Source: JAKACA01 sp049510975 | GTDB lineage: Bacteria; Actinomycetota; Acidimicrobiia; Acidimicrobiales; Bog-793 | Direction: 5' to 3' | Length of the DNA: 64,000 nucleotides | NCBI GenBank assembly: GCA_049510975.1 | Contig: JBEKYM010000003.1 | Location: 62,001 to 126,000, forward strand | Shown: positions 50,942 through 59,477 of the stretch, piece after piece | Layout: every line of letters begins with the position of its first letter | Position numbering within the stretch: the first letter of the stretch is position 1 | Notes under the pieces: generated by a model | What the model was told of the DNA's origin: nothing | Databases searched by the model: none | What the model saw: the letters and a program-made list of their open reading frames with translations, nothing else | Made by a program: the position numbers and the translations under genes

Positions 50942-50970
50942 AGCCTACCTACCGGTAGGTAGTTTGTCGA
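50942..50970 (-). promoter_or_regulatory. Predicted promoter with TetR-type palindromic operator
   Basis: On the minus strand TCGACA (50965-50970) and TAGGCT (50942-50947) are separated by 17 bases. CTACCTACCGGTAGGTAG (50945-50962) is a perfect 18-bp palindrome lying between them and overlapping the -10. A repressor here would block RNA polymerase. TetR-family operators commonly have this form; no regulator gene is adjacent. Confidence 0.7.
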
Positions 50971-50998
50971 GGCGCCCTCCCGCCGGCTCCGAACCGGG

Positions 50999-51376
50999 CT
51001 ACTGCCAGGTGCGGGCGTCGCTCGCGAAGGCCTCGGGGTCCTGCACGCGAACCACGCAGAACAGGACACCGGCCGGGTCCCGCATGACCCACCAGCTCTC
51101 GATCTTCTCGACTCGCTCGGCGCCGAGGGTCTCGAGGCGCTCGACTTCTGCATCGATGTCGTCAGTCTCGATGTCGAGATGGATGCGTGAAGGTGCGTCC
51201 ACCCGCTGCACCATGAACTGCAGACCCGGGATCGGCTGACCGACGGAGGCGTAGTCGGGGTCCTCGTCGTCGACTTCCGCCTCGACGCCGAAGGCCCCAG
51301 ACCAGAAGGCGATCACGGAGCGGTAGTGCTCCTCGGGAACATCGACGAGTGCGGCCGTGAGGCGGCTCCGGTGCAT
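50999..51376 (-). CDS. VOC-family (glyoxalase-like) protein
   Basis: A 125-residue protein with the beta-alpha-beta-beta-beta fold of the vicinal oxygen chelate superfamily: FWSGAFGVEAEVDDEDPDYASVGQ, then IHLDIETDDIDAEVERLETLGAERVEKIESWWVMRDPAGVLFCVVRV. The ligand residues are partly kept (H in RIHLDI). The substrate is unknown. ATG at 51376. Same strand as the thiol-enzyme operon but 76 bases from it, so possibly cotranscribed. Confidence 0.78.
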   Translation of the reverse strand: MHRSRLTAALVDVPEEHYRSVIAFWSGAFGVEAEVDDEDPDYASVGQPIPGLQFMVQRVDAPSRIHLDIETDDIDAEVERLETLGAERVEKIESWWVMRDPAGVLFCVVRVQDPEAFASDARTWQ

Positions 51377-51452
51377 GCCCCATACTGCCCGTTTTGACAG
51401 CCGTCTGCCGCGGTCGAGTGGTCGGAGGCGACAACTGCCGCCGGTGACGATG

Positions 51453-52274
51453 TCAGATCGTGTAGGCGAGGTTGCCGGCGAGGTGCTCGGCGAGGGAGAC
51501 GTCGCCGTCCAGCAGGAGGTCGCTGCCGAGGTGGCCGGCCGCCTCGACACGCCCGCCGGTGAGACGCAGGAACAGCATTGCTGGCAACGTGATGCCAGCA
51601 GTTGGCTCACCGTCGAGGCGGTCGACGACCTCGGCGCGCTCACGCACGCGAACGAGGTAGGTGACCTCGACCGAGCCAGTGAGGCGGATGCGGACGCTCG
51701 ATCCCGAAGGCATGGCCGCCTTGCGCCCGACGATGTACCCGAGGGCGGTCGCCGTCTCCGCTAAGGCAGAAGCGACGTGGGAGGGCTCGTCCCGATCTGC
51801 CAGCCCGAGAGCTTGACGGATGTCGTGCTCGTGGAGGAAGCAGTCGTAGTGGCGGATGCGCATGAAGCGCCCGTAGGTCTCGTCGCGCCCGACCGGAGTC
51901 CAGGACGGCTCGTCGAAGTCGGCTTGGGTCATGGCTGACAGCGCCGCCAGCCGCTCGCCGGTGACGGCCTCGAAGCCGGCGAGCACGTCCGCGCCCGAGC
52001 GTGCCCGGTTCGCCTCCACCCAGAGCTCGTTGGCGCGCCCGACATCGTTGCGCACATAGGGCTCATCGGGAACCTCGACCGGCGGCGGCGGCTCGCCGGC
52101 GAGCATCTGCTCGGTGCCGGCGAGGTGACTGAGCTGGTCCTTCACGGTCCATCCGGGCAGGCACGTCGCCGTCGCCCAAGCCTGCTCGTCGAAGCTGCGG
52201 CACATCTGGGAGAGGGCGGCGAACTCCTCGGTGAGCAGTCCCACCATGGCGTCCCGATCGACGATGGTCGCCAT
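51453..52274 (-). CDS. Mycothiol-dependent maleylpyruvate isomerase-family enzyme
   Basis: A 273-residue DinB-fold metal enzyme of the actinobacterial mycothiol-dependent maleylpyruvate isomerase family. The metal-site residues are in QLSHLAGTEQML and in FLHEHDIRQALG (H-x-H-D-I-R), the family signature; the C-terminal half is an SCP2-like domain (residues 175-270). Family members transfer or use mycothiol as cofactor. The start at 52274 is one base from the stop of the DsbA-like gene, so the genes form an operon. Confidence 0.83.
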   Translation of the reverse strand: MATIVDRDAMVGLLTEEFAALSQMCRSFDEQAWATATCLPGWTVKDQLSHLAGTEQMLAGEPPPPVEVPDEPYVRNDVGRANELWVEANRARSGADVLAGFEAVTGERLAALSAMTQADFDEPSWTPVGRDETYGRFMRIRHYDCFLHEHDIRQALGLADRDEPSHVASALAETATALGYIVGRKAAMPSGSSVRIRLTGSVEVTYLVRVRERAEVVDRLDGEPTAGITLPAMLFLRLTGGRVEAAGHLGSDLLLDGDVSLAEHLAGNLAYTI

Positions 52275-52275
52275 G

Positions 52276-52974
52276 TCAGAGTGCCTCCTTCTGCACCGTC
52301 TCCCAGTCGCGAGCCTCGAGGTACGGGCGGAACGTGCTGGCGATGGCCTCGATGTCGTGGCCCTGCTTGGGGCGCTTCAGCTCATAGAGATGGGGGAACT
52401 CCAGCCACGACACGAGGCCGTTCCACAGGCGCACGGCGGCCTCGCCGGCGGGCGGGTCGATGAGCACCGGCCCGAAGAGCGCCTGCCCGTCGTCGAAGAA
52501 CAGCGTCGGCACACCGAAGGCGCCGACTGCCGTCACCCGCTCGTGATCGGCGAGCACCTCGTCGTTCGTTGTCGGGTCCTCGATCGCCTGCTGCACGATG
52601 CCCGGATCGAGGCCGAGCTCGGCGAGGAGCGCCTCGGCGACTTCGGGCCGATGGGGCTTGCGCCCGTCCACGTGCAGCGCCGTACCGGCAGCGAAGTACC
52701 AGCGGTCGAGCAGGCTCATGTCCATGCGACGCAGCACGGCGCCGATGCGCATCATGGACCAGCCGTAGGACCAGGGCCGTTCCCAGGGGTGTTTCTTGCC
52801 TTCGGCGCGGTTGATCTCCTCGAGGCTGAAGAACTTCCAGCGGACTTCGAGGCCGGTGCGGTCACGGACCTCCCGCATCCACAGGGAGGTCTGGTACGCC
52901 CAGGGGCACATGACGTCGAAGTGGAAGTCGACAGCGGTCGGGGCCGGAGGCGGCTCGGTCGTCACGCTCGTCAT
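52276..52974 (-). CDS. DsbA/FrnE-like protein similar to mycothiol-dependent nitroreductase
   Basis: A 232-residue thioredoxin-fold protein with a helical insert, similar along its length to the mycobacterial Rv2466c type (DFHFDVMCPWAYQTSLWMREV; VPTLFFDDGQALFGPVLIDPPAGEAAVRLWNGLVSWLEFPHLYELKRPK). The active site reads C23-P-W-A26, with Ala where that enzyme has a second Cys, so a monothiol mechanism with mycothiol is likely. ATG at 52974 overlaps the DinB gene stop (ATGA); long upstream frame is shadow. Confidence 0.82.
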   Translation of the reverse strand: MTSVTTEPPPAPTAVDFHFDVMCPWAYQTSLWMREVRDRTGLEVRWKFFSLEEINRAEGKKHPWERPWSYGWSMMRIGAVLRRMDMSLLDRWYFAAGTALHVDGRKPHRPEVAEALLAELGLDPGIVQQAIEDPTTNDEVLADHERVTAVGAFGVPTLFFDDGQALFGPVLIDPPAGEAAVRLWNGLVSWLEFPHLYELKRPKQGHDIEAIASTFRPYLEARDWETVQKEAL

Positions 52975-53537
52975 GATGTCATCCCGCCGAGGCCGACGAG
53001 CCCCCGGGCGAGCTCGATCTCGCCCATGTGGCGCAAGCCGTGCTGGTAGATCCAGCACTCGGCTGCGTCGAGGAGCGTGATGCCGTCCGGGCCGGCGACG
53101 CGAGCGCTGTAGGTGCTGGCGATCTGGGGCGGGAAGGGGCGGGGAACGACGAGCCGATCGAGCTCGGACGGATCGAGGGCGCCCAGCCACGTTTCGGTAC
53201 GCCCGAAGACCGCCCGCTGATAGGCCTTGAACTCGTCGTAGTCGCCGATGCGCTGATGCACCATCTCCTCGACGCTGCGGTGCTTGCCGTGATCGGCGAT
53301 CGCCATCCCGACACGCTCCTGCCACGAAGCGTCCCAGATCGGAGCCACGCCGGTCATGAGCAGGAAAGCAGCGTCGATCATGTTGGTGATGTGGAACAAC
53401 GAGAAGGCGATGGGCACGACACCCTCGCGCTCGAAGTGGTTGACCTGCTCGATGTCCATCGTCTCGACGGCGTCGAAGTAGAGCGAGTGCATGGCGCCCA
53501 TGCGGCGCTGGAGTGAGTCCAGGATCAGCTCGCTCAT
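52971..53537 (-). CDS. DinB-family protein
   Basis: A 188-residue four-helix DinB-fold protein. Metal-ligand histidines are H49 (SLFHITNM) and the H166-x3-H170 pair (YQHGLRHMGEIELARG), the usual triad of the YfiT/DinB thiol transferase superfamily. GGAGG lies 8 bases before the ATG. First gene of a leftward operon with the DsbA-like and maleylpyruvate-isomerase-like genes. The reaction is not known; a low-molecular-weight-thiol transferase is possible. Confidence 0.82.
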   Translation of the reverse strand: MSELILDSLQRRMGAMHSLYFDAVETMDIEQVNHFEREGVVPIAFSLFHITNMIDAAFLLMTGVAPIWDASWQERVGMAIADHGKHRSVEEMVHQRIGDYDEFKAYQRAVFGRTETWLGALDPSELDRLVVPRPFPPQIASTYSARVAGPDGITLLDAAECWIYQHGLRHMGEIELARGLVGLGGMTS

Positions 53538-53615
53538 CGGCTCGACCTCCAGTCAGCTCGCCACCGCCCTCGGCGGCACGGCTTTCGGCACGTGCCCTGA
53601 CACTAGTGGGGAGTG

Positions 53616-54107
53616 TCAGTACCAGCCGTAGTTCATCTCGTGTGCCCAGGCCGCGACCGGTGTGCCGTAGCGAGCATGGATGTAGCGCTCCCCCGCCGTG
53701 CACTGGTACCAGCCCGCCGGCTCGGTCGGAGACCCACTCCAGTACTCGTCGAACTTCACGCCCTCGTCGTAGATCAAGGGAGAGTCCATCTGGAACCACC
53801 CGTACTGCCCGACGTTCTCGGCGTGGTACTCGAACGTGCTCTCGTAACAGATGATGCGGGCGATGTCGATCCGGTACTCGAGGTCGCTCCAGTACGTGCT
53901 CGGAATGTCCTTGTGCATGCTCGTGGCCCCGTCGATGCGAGCCCAGATGTAGGACGGGGCGGACTTGACGGCCTGGCTGTCGCACCAATCCCAGTGCGAG
54001 TTCGCCTCCGGACGGGCCGCAGCGGCTGCCGCCGAGGCCGGTCGGGCGAGAACCACTGGCAGTGATAATGACACTACTGTGACCAATCCGAGCATGACTC
54101 GGCCCAT
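53616..54107 (-). CDS. Secreted transglycosylase/lysozyme-like protein
   Basis: A 163-residue exported protein. A signal peptide (GRVMLGLVTVVSLSLPVVLARPASA) is followed by a small domain with a lytic-transglycosylase-like core: IARIICYESTFEYHAENVGQYGWFQMD, where the Glu in CYEST would be catalytic, and AAWAHEMNYGWY at the end. It may cleave peptidoglycan glycan strands. The ATG at 54107 precedes the signal peptide; upstream frame is non-coding. Identification rests on pattern, not on a full-domain match. Confidence 0.65.
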   Translation of the reverse strand: MGRVMLGLVTVVSLSLPVVLARPASAAAAAARPEANSHWDWCDSQAVKSAPSYIWARIDGATSMHKDIPSTYWSDLEYRIDIARIICYESTFEYHAENVGQYGWFQMDSPLIYDEGVKFDEYWSGSPTEPAGWYQCTAGERYIHARYGTPVAAWAHEMNYGWY

Positions 54108-54264
54108 GACAGAACGATGACTTCGCAACGCGTGACCTCCGGAGCGGCATCCAACCGGCGAAGCCCTCGTCCGGTCCGACCCGCAGGTCAGAGCGTCGGC
54201 TTCGCGAGAATGCTCAGCAACAGTCCGTGACCGCGGCGCGCTTTGGGCAACCGCGAAGGCGCCC

Positions 54265-54294
54265 ATACTGAACGAGCCTGATCGCCAGAGTCAA
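54265..54294 (-). promoter_or_regulatory. Possible promoter of the transglycosylase-like gene
   Basis: TTGACT (54289-54294) and CAGTAT (54265-54270) are separated by 18 bases on the minus strand; the -10 is poor. The transcript would carry a leader of about 150 bases with no recognised riboswitch. The 291-base gap between 54107 and 54399 holds nothing else I can name. Confidence 0.35.
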
Positions 54295-54398
54295 GTCCTG
54301 CAACGAGATCTTCACGTTTCGAGCTCGTGTCGCCGCACTGCTGCAACACGATCTCGGTGACGGTCAGGCGCCAGAACCGGACGGCGGCCGTCGTTTCG

Positions 54399-56111
54399 TC
54401 ACGGCTCGTCAGCGTCGGCCGACGACGCCGGCTGGCGACTCGGCAGCACGAGCAGCACGACGACGGCCGCCGTGGCCACGACGGCTGTGCCGGCGGTCAT
54501 GGCGAGGTCCAGGCCGCTCACGAAGGCACCTCGAGCGAACACGCTGAGACCGTGGCCGAGTGCCCCTCCGACGCCGTGGGCCACGCCGAGAGCGCCCCCG
54601 AGCGAGCCGGTGATCAGGTGGCGGATCGGTGCCGGGATGGGGTAGTGGGAGAGCACCGGAGCGAGCCGGCTCTGGTAGCGGGTGTTGAGGAGGCTCCCGA
54701 GCACGGCCACGCCGAGAGCGCCGCCGATCTGCAGCGCCGCGCTGTTGGTGGCCGAGCCCACACCCGCCTGGTCACGGGGCAGCGACCCCATCACGGACTC
54801 GGTGCAGGGCGCAAACGCCAGGCCGGAGCCGGCGCCCATGAGGAAGAAGGCCGGGAGCGCCTCGAGGTACGTCCCGCCGACCGTCACCCGAGAGAGCAGG
54901 CCGAGACCGATGGCGATGAGCACCATCCCGGCACACACGACGACTTTGGTCCCGACGCGGCGAGCTGCTGCGATCGACAGCGGGGCGCACACGAGCACGA
55001 CGACGGCGATGGGAGCGATCCGCAGCCCGGTCTCGAGTGGGCTGTAGCCCAGTGAGAACTGCAGGTACTGGGTGAGGAGGAACAACCCGCCCATGAGGGC
55101 GAAGATCACGAGCCCGAGGGCACCCATGGCCGCCGAGAACCTCCGCGAGGAGAAGAACGAGAGCTCCAGCATCGGATGGCTCGAGTGGCGCTCCCAGGCG
55201 ATGAACGCCGCGAGCACGACGACGGCCGCTGCCGTCGCACCGAGGAAGCTGACCGAGGTCCAGCCGTAGGTCGGGGCCTCGATGAGCCCCCAGAGCAGGA
55301 GCCCCATACCGGCGACCGAGAGGGCGGCACCGACGGGGTCGGGTGGCTTGCTGTCGGGGTTCTTCGAATTGGGGACGAGCGCGAGCGCGAGCACGAGCCC
55401 GACGAGAGCGATCGGAACGTTCACGAGGAACACCGACCCCCACCAGTAGTGAGCGAGCAGCCAGCCGCCGGCCACGGGACCGATGGCGATACCGAGACCC
55501 GACGTGCCCGACCAGATGCCGATGGCCCGAGCGCGGTCGCCGTCGCTTTGGAAGACGTTGGTGAGGATCGAGAGGGTCGACGGCATGATGGCGGCGGCGC
55601 CCACGCCCATGAAGGCACGGGCGGCGATGAGGTGGTCGGGCGTCCCCGAGAAGGCGGCCGTGGCCGATCCGACGGCAAAGAGCCCAAGTCCTGCCACGAA
55701 GATCCACTTGCGGCCGAGGCGGTCTCCAAGGCTTCCGGCGACGAGCAGGAGACCGGCGAAGACCACGGCGTAGGCGTCCACGATCCACTGGAGTTGGCTG
55801 GACGTTGCGTGCATCGACCGGACCATGACCGGCAGGGCGACGTTCAAGATGGTGTTGTCGAGGCTGACCACGAGCAGGCTCACGCAGAGCACGGCGAGGA
55901 TCAGCCGACGGTGGCTCTCACGCCGGCGCCCTTGGCGGCCGAGCCCGTCGGGCTGGACCGCCGGCGTCGTGGGTGGACGGGCTTCGCCGGCACTGCCGGC
56001 CATAGCGGCAGGGCCGGCCGCACTGCCGGCCGTGGCGGCGCCGACGGCGGCTTCGCCGGGCGTCGAACCGCCAGTCGTCGAACCGCCAGTCGTCATCGGC
56101 GCCTTCACCAT
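54399..56111 (-). CDS. DHA2-family MFS drug exporter (EmrB/QacA type)
   Basis: A 570-residue, 14-helix proton-coupled multidrug exporter. Signatures include LDNTILNVALPVMVRSM in helix 1, GSLGDRLGRKWIF in loop 2-3, and the antiporter motif SGLGIAIGPVAGGWL in helix 5. The N-terminal 70 residues are a cytoplasmic Gly/Ala-rich region (AAVGAATAGSAAGPAAMAGS). The gene starts GTG at 56111. Its substrate is unknown; no TetR/MarR regulator sits next to it. Confidence 0.87.
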   Translation of the reverse strand: MVKAPMTTGGSTTGGSTPGEAAVGAATAGSAAGPAAMAGSAGEARPPTTPAVQPDGLGRQGRRRESHRRLILAVLCVSLLVVSLDNTILNVALPVMVRSMHATSSQLQWIVDAYAVVFAGLLLVAGSLGDRLGRKWIFVAGLGLFAVGSATAAFSGTPDHLIAARAFMGVGAAAIMPSTLSILTNVFQSDGDRARAIGIWSGTSGLGIAIGPVAGGWLLAHYWWGSVFLVNVPIALVGLVLALALVPNSKNPDSKPPDPVGAALSVAGMGLLLWGLIEAPTYGWTSVSFLGATAAAVVVLAAFIAWERHSSHPMLELSFFSSRRFSAAMGALGLVIFALMGGLFLLTQYLQFSLGYSPLETGLRIAPIAVVVLVCAPLSIAAARRVGTKVVVCAGMVLIAIGLGLLSRVTVGGTYLEALPAFFLMGAGSGLAFAPCTESVMGSLPRDQAGVGSATNSAALQIGGALGVAVLGSLLNTRYQSRLAPVLSHYPIPAPIRHLITGSLGGALGVAHGVGGALGHGLSVFARGAFVSGLDLAMTAGTAVVATAAVVVLLVLPSRQPASSADADEP

Positions 56112-56376
56112 GGCATGCCTCGCTGAGTCGTGCCCTCAGCATCCGCCCTTACCGGAGGCCTGTCCAGGGGAGAAAGTCCCTCCCGCCGGCCGCACTCGAC
56201 CGATCGCAAACCGGCGAAAATGCTGTCGCCGCGGCGTGGCTCCTGACGGTCGGAAACCCGCTTCGACCGGCACCGCAGGGGCTGCGGATCTCCACATCAA
56301 CCACATCACTCACAGTGGTCACACAACCACTAAAAGTGACTTAAGTCCACCGAATGCCCGACCGATATACCCGCCC

Positions 56377-58215
56377 ATGAGCGCACTGGTCGGCAGGCGG
56401 ACGGCCGGGACGCCGTCCGAGGAATTCTTCGTACGGCACACCGAAGAACCGCGGAGATGGTCAAGACGGTTCGCCCGGTCGCGGCTCGTCGCCGCCGGGG
56501 TGGTGACCGTGTCGGCTCTGGCGCTGGCGCTCCCGAACGCGGGAGCGACGAACTCCGGGCCGTCGGCCTACTACGGCCAGTTCAGCAACGGCCTCCCCAG
56601 CTCTCCCAGCTTCTTTCCCATCGGGGTGTGGTTCCAGAACCCGAGCGGGGGCAACGTGCCGGCGCCCTACACCGACCAGGCGCAGGCCTTCAAGGCGATG
56701 GGCATGAACGTCTTCATCGGCATCAGCCAGGAGAACGGCCTGGCCTGGCCCGAGAGCTACGGAAGCGATGAGGGCGAGATGGCCGCAGCCGCTTCCGCCG
56801 GCATGTACGTGATCGGCGGCGGCGACCCCAGCTGCTCGGCATCGAACACCGGCAGCGACCCGTGTGACACCGATCATGCCTCGGTCGATTCCGTGCAGAA
56901 GCTGCTTGCCTCCCTGCCGTCCGGCGACGCCAAGTACTTCGCCGGCTACGAGTGGATCGACGAGCCGGCTTGCAACGTGAGCATCCCTGATCAGGTTGCC
57001 TCCGTCAGTTCCGAGGACCCGACGCGCATGACCTATGCGAACGAGGGCGCCTGGGTGGCCGATCTCCCCAACGACGACATCGGCCCACCCCCGGGCTCCG
57101 GCCTCACGGGCGCCCAGTGCCTGGCCGACGCCGAAACGAACCTCGTCGGTCCCTCGATCGCCTCGAGCGACGACTACGCCATCACGGACCCCTGGCACAC
57201 GGCGACGTGCGCCGGCGGGAACTGCATCTACCTCTACGGCGACTCAGCTGCCAACATGCGAGGCCTCGCCGGCCCGAACAAGCCGGTCTGGGCCTACATC
57301 GAGTCGGGCACCGATGATCTCGGTCTCAGCACTCAAAACGGCGCCTGCAACTGGACCACGAACCTCTGCGCCAGCGGTAACGAGGCGGCTGCGACTCCGG
57401 TGCAGGTGAACTCGGCCGCGTGGGACTCCATCATCGGCGGAGCCAACGGGCTCGAGTGGTTCTGCGACGCCGCCGACCTCGGGTCGTCGGGCACCGTCAA
57501 CTCGGGCGTGACGGCCTACGACGCCTGTGCCGGCGGCGGCGGTGACGGCAACCCGGCCAACTACGGGTCGACCGTCATCCCGGCGAACCTGACGTACATC
57601 GACAACACCGTCGAGTCGTACGCCCCCGAGCTGAACTCCCCCAACGTCGACGGCATGTCCGTTGCCAGCTCGAACTCCTCGGTCCCGGTCGTCGACATGC
57701 TCAAGCAGGTCAACGGCGTGGACTATCTCTTCGTCGAGAGCGACCGGGACGGCAGCACGACGGCCACCTTCACCGATCCGAGCCTCGCCGGGCTCACCGC
57801 AACCGAGGTGTACGACTCGGCCAACCGCTATGACGCGGCGAACTCCGAGCAGAACCAGACGTTCTCGATCTCGGGCGCGGGCAGCTTCAGCGACTCGCTC
57901 GGGACGTCGGCCAACCCCTACCAGGTGAAGATCTACACGATCTCCGGGTCCGGCCCGACCACGACGACGACGGTTCCGACCACCACCACGACCGTCCCGT
58001 CGACCACGACCACGACGGTGCCGACGACCACGACGACCGTGCCGTCGACAACGACCACCACGACGACGGTGCCCACGACGACGACCACGATCCCCACCTC
58101 GCCGAAGCTCGGAGTCGGGCCGCCCAAGCACCGGCGCCATCACGGCCGCTGGTGGTGGATCGAGCATCTCGTCATTCCCACCGTGGGGCCGTCTGAGCTG
58201 AGCGGCATCGGCTGA
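56377..58215 (+). CDS. Large secreted protein, glycoside-hydrolase-like, Thr/Pro linker
   Basis: A 612-residue exported protein. A long basic N-terminus and signal helix (RLVAAGVVTVSALALALPNAGA) lead to a probable TIM-barrel domain: PIGVWFQNPSGGNVPAPYTDQAQAFKAMGMNVFIGI, KYFAGYEWIDEPACN (possible acid Glu or Asp) and WAYIESGTDDL. A second, beta-rich part (about 420-525) is followed by a Thr/Pro repeat and a last 30 residues with HRRHHGRWWWIEH. Family not recognised; a glycan-active role is a guess. ATG at 56377; the frame upstream is shadow. Confidence 0.65.
   Translation: MSALVGRRTAGTPSEEFFVRHTEEPRRWSRRFARSRLVAAGVVTVSALALALPNAGATNSGPSAYYGQFSNGLPSSPSFFPIGVWFQNPSGGNVPAPYTDQAQAFKAMGMNVFIGISQENGLAWPESYGSDEGEMAAAASAGMYVIGGGDPSCSASNTGSDPCDTDHASVDSVQKLLASLPSGDAKYFAGYEWIDEPACNVSIPDQVASVSSEDPTRMTYANEGAWVADLPNDDIGPPPGSGLTGAQCLADAETNLVGPSIASSDDYAITDPWHTATCAGGNCIYLYGDSAANMRGLAGPNKPVWAYIESGTDDLGLSTQNGACNWTTNLCASGNEAAATPVQVNSAAWDSIIGGANGLEWFCDAADLGSSGTVNSGVTAYDACAGGGGDGNPANYGSTVIPANLTYIDNTVESYAPELNSPNVDGMSVASSNSSVPVVDMLKQVNGVDYLFVESDRDGSTTATFTDPSLAGLTATEVYDSANRYDAANSEQNQTFSISGAGSFSDSLGTSANPYQVKIYTISGSGPTTTTTVPTTTTTVPSTTTTTVPTTTTTVPSTTTTTTTVPTTTTTIPTSPKLGVGPPKHRRHHGRWWWIEHLVIPTVGPSELSGIG
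57958..58095 (+). repeat. Thr/Pro-coding simple repeat
   Basis: ACG/ACC triplet tracts interrupted by GTG or GTC-CCG encode repeats of TTTTTVP. It is a cell-wall-spanning linker in the secreted protein. The DNA is slippage-prone. Confidence 0.85.
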
Positions 58216-58261
58216 GCCAGCGGGGTCATCGGCACTCGCGCTGTTGGGCGAGACTGGGCCG

Positions 58262-58921
58262 ATGTCGCCCATCTCGGACTGCTGGCCGCTGTTCCAGTTG
58301 ATCCTCCGGACCGAACATCACGGCTTGGAGCTCCGGCCGCTGACCGAGGCAGACGCTCCTGAACTGGCAGCCATCGTGCCCGGCGACGCCGAGCCGGACC
58401 CAGCCCTGCCGACCCTCGATCTCGATGGCCAAGCAGCCATACGGGGAGCAAAGCTCCTGCAGTCGTACTGGACCTCCATGGGGAATTGGCGACCGGAGGC
58501 GTGGCGGGTGGGTTTTGTCGTGCGTCGCGCCGGAGTCTGCATCGGCGTGCAGGAGCTCGAAGCCGACCGCTTCCCGCAACGGCGCACCGTCGAAACGAGC
58601 TCCTGGCTCGGTATGTCTTGGCGGGGACTCGGGATCGGCAAGGCGATGCGGGCTGCCGTGCTCGCCCTCGCCTTCGACGGGCTCGGCGCCATCGTCGCCG
58701 AGACCGAGGCGCTCGATGACAACCGCGCCTCGCTCGGCGTCTCGGCGTCGCTCGGCTATGAGCCGAACGGCGAAACCGTCCACGACCACAACGGGACGCA
58801 CGCTCGCATGCTGCGAATGCGACTTTCCCAAGCCAGATGGGCGGTTTCGGTGAAGCCGGACTGGCCGTGCCGCATCGAGGGACTCGAGGCGGCGGCGCCC
58901 ATGTTCGGGCTGGATCCTTGA
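58262..58921 (+). CDS. GNAT acetyltransferase
   Basis: A 219-residue acetyltransferase of the RimJ/RimL type: LELRPLTEADAPELAAIVPGD at the start, then VQELEADRFPQRRTVETSSWLGMSWRGLGIGKAMRAAVLALAFDGLGAIVAETEALDDNRASLGVSASLGYEPNG, the acetyl-CoA-binding core. ATG at 58262 is used. The substrate is unknown. 46 bases after the large secreted protein gene. Confidence 0.8.
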   Translation: MSPISDCWPLFQLILRTEHHGLELRPLTEADAPELAAIVPGDAEPDPALPTLDLDGQAAIRGAKLLQSYWTSMGNWRPEAWRVGFVVRRAGVCIGVQELEADRFPQRRTVETSSWLGMSWRGLGIGKAMRAAVLALAFDGLGAIVAETEALDDNRASLGVSASLGYEPNGETVHDHNGTHARMLRMRLSQARWAVSVKPDWPCRIEGLEAAAPMFGLDP

Positions 58922-58975
58922 TCGGCGTCCTCGCCGAGGCCCTTCCGGCGGCGGGGCACACACGGATCTGACAAA

Positions 58976-59458
58976 GTGTCGATCGTGGCACGACCCTCGA
59001 TCTTCGAGTTCGCCGGCGGCGAGCCGGCGTTCCTGGCACTTGCAACCGCCCACCATGAACGGTGCCTGGCCGACCCGGAGCTGAATCACCCGTTCTCACA
59101 CCCCGGGCATCCGCAGCACGTCGAGCGGTTGGCCAGTTACTGGGCGGAGGTGTTCGGCGGTCCGGCCCGTTTCTCGGAGTCCTGTGGCGGCCACTCGGCG
59201 ATGCTCGACATCCATGCGGGCCAGGGCGCAGAGGCCGACCTCGGCGATCGCTTCGTGGCGTGCTTCGTGCAGGCGGCCGACGACGCCGGTCTCCCGGAGG
59301 ATCCGGACTTCCGCCGCTGCCTCCGCTCCTACATGGAGTGGGCCGTGAACGATGTCCTCTCCTACTCGCCCCGCGGTTCGGCGGTGCCGACGGACCTGGC
59401 CACGCCCAGATGGTCCTGGGACGGGCTGGAGCCGGCTGCAAGCGCCGAGGACGCCTGA
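58976..59458 (+). CDS. Truncated-hemoglobin (group II-like) protein
   Basis: A 160-residue globin. The helical pattern FAGGEPAFLALATAHHERCLADPELNHPFSH, then HVERLASYWAEVFGGPARFSES and MLDIHAGQGAEADLGDRFVACF places the proximal heme-binding histidine at H80. Truncated globins bind O2 or NO and can protect against nitrosative stress. GTG at 58976. Converges with an acetyltransferase gene. Confidence 0.8.
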   Translation: MSIVARPSIFEFAGGEPAFLALATAHHERCLADPELNHPFSHPGHPQHVERLASYWAEVFGGPARFSESCGGHSAMLDIHAGQGAEADLGDRFVACFVQAADDAGLPEDPDFRRCLRSYMEWAVNDVLSYSPRGSAVPTDLATPRWSWDGLEPAASAEDA

Positions 59459-59477
59459 GCGCTCGGCGGCGTCCGGC

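Noticed and set aside
54108..54398. c-di-AMP riboswitch before the secreted transglycosylase-like gene
   Set aside because: Leader length would fit, but I could not find the conserved ydaO-type elements.
56112..56376. Riboswitch or operator upstream of the large secreted protein (AGTGGT-6-ACCACT)
   Set aside because: The 6-bp dyad is short and no known riboswitch core is present; kept only as a note. GATATA 7 bases before the ATG is a possible -10.
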